Part shown: positions 14,159 through 14,931 of the stretch, in pieces
Layout: each line of letters starts with the position of its first letter
Position numbering within the stretch: the stretch's first letter is position 1
The notes under the pieces: model-generated
Told to the model about the DNA's origin: nothing
What the model saw: only the letters and a program-made list of their open reading frames with translations
The model's database searches: none
Translations under genes and position numbers: made by a program
Assembly: GCA_947627835.1 (NCBI GenBank)
Contig: CANQXM010000020.1
Coordinates: forward strand, 1 to 14,931
Reading direction: 5' to 3'
DNA from: an uncultured Bacilli bacterium
Lineage (GTDB): Bacteria > Bacillota_I > Bacilli_A > RF39 > UBA660
DNA: 14,931 nt

Positions 14159-14931
14159 CTAAAACAAACTTTTATTATGAGCAATTCTTAAGTGCTCGTA
14201 GCTTTTTTCGGTGACGACTCTTCCCCGTTGGGTTCGTTTGACAAAGCCTTCTTGAAGTAAGAAGGGTTCTACTACATCTTCGATGGTTGATACTTCTTCA
14301 CCAATGCTCGTCGCAATGGTTTCAACACCAACGGGTCCTCCGCTAAATTTGGTAATGATCGCCATCAAGTATTCAATATCAATGGCATCTAGTCCATATT
14401 CATCTACTTTGAGTCTTTTTAAAGCGTCGATGGTGGTTTGTTCATCAATTGTCTTTATTTTTTTTACGAGAGCAAAATCCCGAATTCTTTTAAAGAGACG
14501 GTTCGCTATTCTTGGAGTTTTTCGACAACGTTTACTAACAATTTTCGCAGCATTATCTTCAATATCCATGTTTAAAACGCGACTGGTTCGTTTGATAATT
14601 TGAAATAATTCTTCATCTGAATAATAGTTTAATTTGGAAACAATTCCAAAGCGATCACGAAGTGGGCTTGAAATGTCACCAGCTCTCGTGGTTGCTCCAA
14701 CTAAGGTAAAAGGTGGTAAATCAATTTTGATGCTTCTACTTCTTCCATCGGTGTTAATGACAATATCGAGTTCAAAGTCTTCCATCGCGGGATAGAGGAT
14801 TTCTTCAATAAACTTTGGCATCCGGTGGATTTCATCAATAAAAAGAACATCCCCTGGTTCTAGGTTTGATAATACTGCTGCTAAGTCCCCACTCTTTTCT
14901 AAAGATGGACCACTTGCGGTTTTGATTCCTA
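14159..14931 (-). CDS. ruvB: Holliday junction branch migration ATPase RuvB, 5' end cut by window edge
   Basis: The last 256 codons or so of a protein normally near 330-340 residues. The start and Walker A region lie beyond the right edge. RuvB hexamers pump DNA through the RuvA-bound Holliday junction during recombination repair. The visible order is TASGPSLEKSGDLAAVLSNL, Walker B DVLFIDEIHRM (about 14819-14851), EEILYPAMEDFELDI, sensor 1 region GATTRAG, arginine-finger region LRDRF and a C-terminal winged helix ending in a basic RTQRGRVVTEK segment. The linker VINTDGRSRSIKIDLPPF is shorter and different from the usual GKGPSARS-type text but in register. It is the first visible gene of a ruvB-folD(-queA) group. 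Confidence 0.96.
   Translation of the reverse strand, partial: GIKTASGPSLEKSGDLAAVLSNLEPGDVLFIDEIHRMPKFIEEILYPAMEDFELDIVINTDGRSRSIKIDLPPFTLVGATTRAGDISSPLRDRFGIVSKLNYYSDEELFQIIKRTSRVLNMDIEDNAAKIVSKRCRKTPRIANRLFKRIRDFALVKKIKTIDEQTTIDALKRLKVDEYGLDAIDIEYLMAIITKFSGGPVGVETIATSIGEEVSTIEDVVEPFLLQEGFVKRTQRGRVVTEKSYEHLRIAHNKSLF

Noticed and set aside
13319..14603. Plus-strand open frames antisense to folD and ruvB
   Set aside because: No family resemblance or start signals, and the opposite strand encodes well-conserved proteins over the whole stretch.

Overview
The window is AT-rich, densely coded bacterial chromosome. It looks like a low-G+C Firmicute of the broad Bacilli/Erysipelotrichia type, possibly an uncultured gut lineage. 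The reasons are a T-box leader on valS, purine-rich Shine-Dalgarno sites with ATG, GTG and TTG starts, and the Bacillus-type block rpsT / gpr–spoIIP–yqxA–lepA–hemW. SpoIIP and a GPR relative point to endospore formation in this organism or a recent ancestor. The standard code is in use: lepA ends in TGA and tryptophans are TGG. The species cannot be named from the sequence.

Layout, left to right. At 1–1252 (minus) is the N-terminal 417 codons of valS, running off the left edge, preceded at about 1274–1464 by a valine-type T-box leader and its promoter. At 1482–4662 (minus) are two overlapping genes for single-pass membrane proteins of unknown function; between them they carry three copies of one large WG-repeat-like extracellular domain, and they have their own strong promoter. 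From 10790 down to 4728 (minus) runs a co-directional block: a short, diverged gpr, spoIIP, a small membrane-protein gene in the yqxA position, lepA with its own promoter, hemW, a cadherin-like membrane protein and a short glycerophosphodiester phosphodiesterase. rpsT (plus, TTG start) diverges from gpr. It is followed by a plus-strand gene for a membrane-anchored transglutaminase-like protein, which converges on queA across a shared bidirectional terminator. queA, folD and the 3' part of ruvB (minus) fill the right end; ruvB runs off the right edge.

The genes serve several jobs. Translation and tRNA functions are valS, lepA, rpsT and queA. One-carbon metabolism is folD and DNA repair is ruvB. 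Sporulation functions are gpr and spoIIP, with the yqxA-like gene linked by position. hemW is a radical-SAM haem-handling protein. The others are cell-surface or lipid functions. The conserved gpr-to-hemW order matches Bacillus, but hrcA–grpE–dnaK does not follow hemW, and folD sits between ruvB and queA with no tgt in view.

The least explained material is the two-gene, three-domain ectodomain family at 1482–4662. I found no defence system, mobile element, CRISPR array, tRNA or rRNA. No non-coding gap exceeds 300 bases; the largest, 1253–1481, is the T-box leader.
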